DNA from: Phoronis australis
Taxonomy: Eukaryota; Phoronida; Phoronidae
Assembly (NCBI GenBank): GCA_002633005.1
Contig: NMRA01000007.1
Coordinates: 1,308,564 to 1,372,563, forward strand
Length of the DNA: 64,000 nt
Direction: 5' to 3'
Shown piece by piece: positions 62,700-64,000 of the stretch. How positions within the stretch are numbered: position 1 is the stretch's first letter; the number at the start of each line of letters is the position of its first letter. Under the pieces are notes generated by a model. The model was not told where the DNA came from, ran no database searches, and saw only the letters and a program-made list of their open reading frames with translations. Both the position numbers and the translations under genes were made by a program.

Positions 62700-64000
62700 A
62701 GCGTTGAAATGCACCCACGACTGCACCGCAAATAGTGTGCTTCTAGGGGTGTTTATTTGTATCATAAAAATAGCCATTAGATAGCTTGAACCCATCCAAA
62801 AATGGGAAGGAGTTGTCGTCTCTCAAAATTATTTGATAAATTTTATGAAAATCCGTCAAAGAACTCCAAAGATACAGGCAAATGTAAAAAAACAAACTGT
62901 CACTAAGAACCACAGCAACTTAGTCAAATCCATCTACCTGCTGCAAATGGTTTAGGAGATACAGCCATAGATGTGAAAAAAAATGTCATTAGGGGGCACA
63001 GTAGTTAGACTCAATTGAAAATCAGTCATGCCCTTGTCAGTAAGAACACATCAGCCAATTTTCATAATGATCCTCTGCGCGGTTTAGCAGATACAGAAGC
63101 AAAAAACAAAAAAACAAATTAATAGGACCCCTAGTTGGTGCGAAATACATCAAATCCATCACAAAAAGGAAAGCTGCTGTCATCTTCGTAATAAAAATTT
63201 GTTATTTGTTTGCCCAAGTTCATGAAAAGCATCAAAAAAATCTGAAGTTACAGAGGCAAACATAAAAAATAAAATTGCCACTAGGGAGCACTGTTGTAGT
63301 TGGATTGGTCTGAAACTGGTCATCATCTGTTGCCATCTCCATAGAAAAACATCTGCTAAATTTCGTGAACATAGATCTTGTAGAGGATAAAGGAGATACA
63401 GCCGTGGACCCAAAAAATAAAATTGCCACTAGGGGAGGCCAGAGTAGTTGAACACGTTCGAGAATCAACATCAGCCTTGGTCTTCTGATCAAGAACAATT
63501 TCTAAATTTTAATAATGATCAAAATACAGAAAAATTGAGTCAAATAATGGAATTTGCTTACTTGAGTTAGCGACAACGCGGCATCCATTATTTAACTCAA
63601 TTTTTCTTAATTTCGTTACCTCAACTGGATGTCTCAAAACTTTCATGATTTTAATTTCAAGCAGTTTGGTGGATGGAAAGGGAGATATGAAAATGTATTA
63701 AAAAAATTTTAAAATGGTCACAGAGTGATGCAGAATACGCCAAATCCGCTTGAAAATGAGGTGTTGTCTTTTCCTCAATTGAAACCTATTTGCAAAATTT
63801 CATAATAGAAACAGCCGCTATACATCAAATCTATCCGAAAGCGGGAACCTGTTGACTCTTTAATTGAAACCTGTTTACTACATTTCATAAAAATCTGCCG
63901 AGGAGTTTCAAAGATACAGAGGACAATGGGAAAAAATGCCACTAGGGGCACAGCAGTAGTCGCAGGTCCGTCGAAATGTCGTTGTCAACTTCATATATTA
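62700..64000. repeat. Degenerate tandem array, about 145-bp period
   Basis: A repeated phrase like tgccactaggggcacagtag recurs near 62988, 63126 (altered), 63276, 63421 and 63936. Between them recur phrases such as atttcataa, ccg-agatacag and aatccatc. Spacing is about 138-145 bp or twice that. It continues off the right edge. Any upstream ADPGK exon must lie beyond it. Confidence 0.7.

Overview
This is animal nuclear DNA: AT-rich, intron-rich, with few coding exons and many short non-autonomous repeats. Four protein-coding genes are supported. The conserved calcineurin B, ADP-dependent glucokinase and eEF1G proteins point to a metazoan, most likely a marine invertebrate. I cannot name the phylum from sequence alone.

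Layout, left to right. (1) 8422-26793, minus strand: a complete calcineurin B regulatory subunit gene in six coding exons (170 aa). Its first coding exon holds only the start Met, and its introns are full of repeats. (2) 26794-26927: a 134-bp divergent promoter shared with the next gene. (3) 26928-36624, plus strand: a complete eEF1G gene in eleven exons (425 aa), with a candidate 5' TOP tract next to the start codon. (4) 36625-42427: an intergenic stretch between convergent genes, with a large foldback element at 40201-41080. (5) 42428-62064, minus strand: the 3' part of an ADP-dependent glucokinase (ADPGK) gene; its N-terminal exons lie beyond the right edge. (6) 53787-55328, plus strand: an intronless UDP-glycosyltransferase-like gene nested antisense in a large ADPGK intron. 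(7) 62700-64000: a degenerate tandem array of about 145-bp period.

The best discovery candidate is in ADPGK. Two consecutive 97-nt exons (50864-50960 and 49332-49428) encode alternative versions of the same 31-residue segment of the enzyme. They share length, phase and the 3' motif PRANR. Because 97 is not a multiple of three, using both or neither breaks the reading frame, as expected for mutually exclusive exons. The next exon has a triplicated 3' splice-site motif, two copies of which lie 21 nt apart in frame.

The genes do not form an obvious pathway. Calcineurin B and eEF1G are housekeeping genes joined by a compact bidirectional promoter. ADPGK (glucose phosphorylation using ADP, in the ER in vertebrates) and the nested UGT-like protein (predicted ER membrane) could share a compartment, but a functional link is only speculation. 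No rRNA, CRISPR or confident tRNA gene is present; one tRNA-like SINE head is seen. No transposase or reverse transcriptase ORF was recognised, so the repeats appear non-autonomous.
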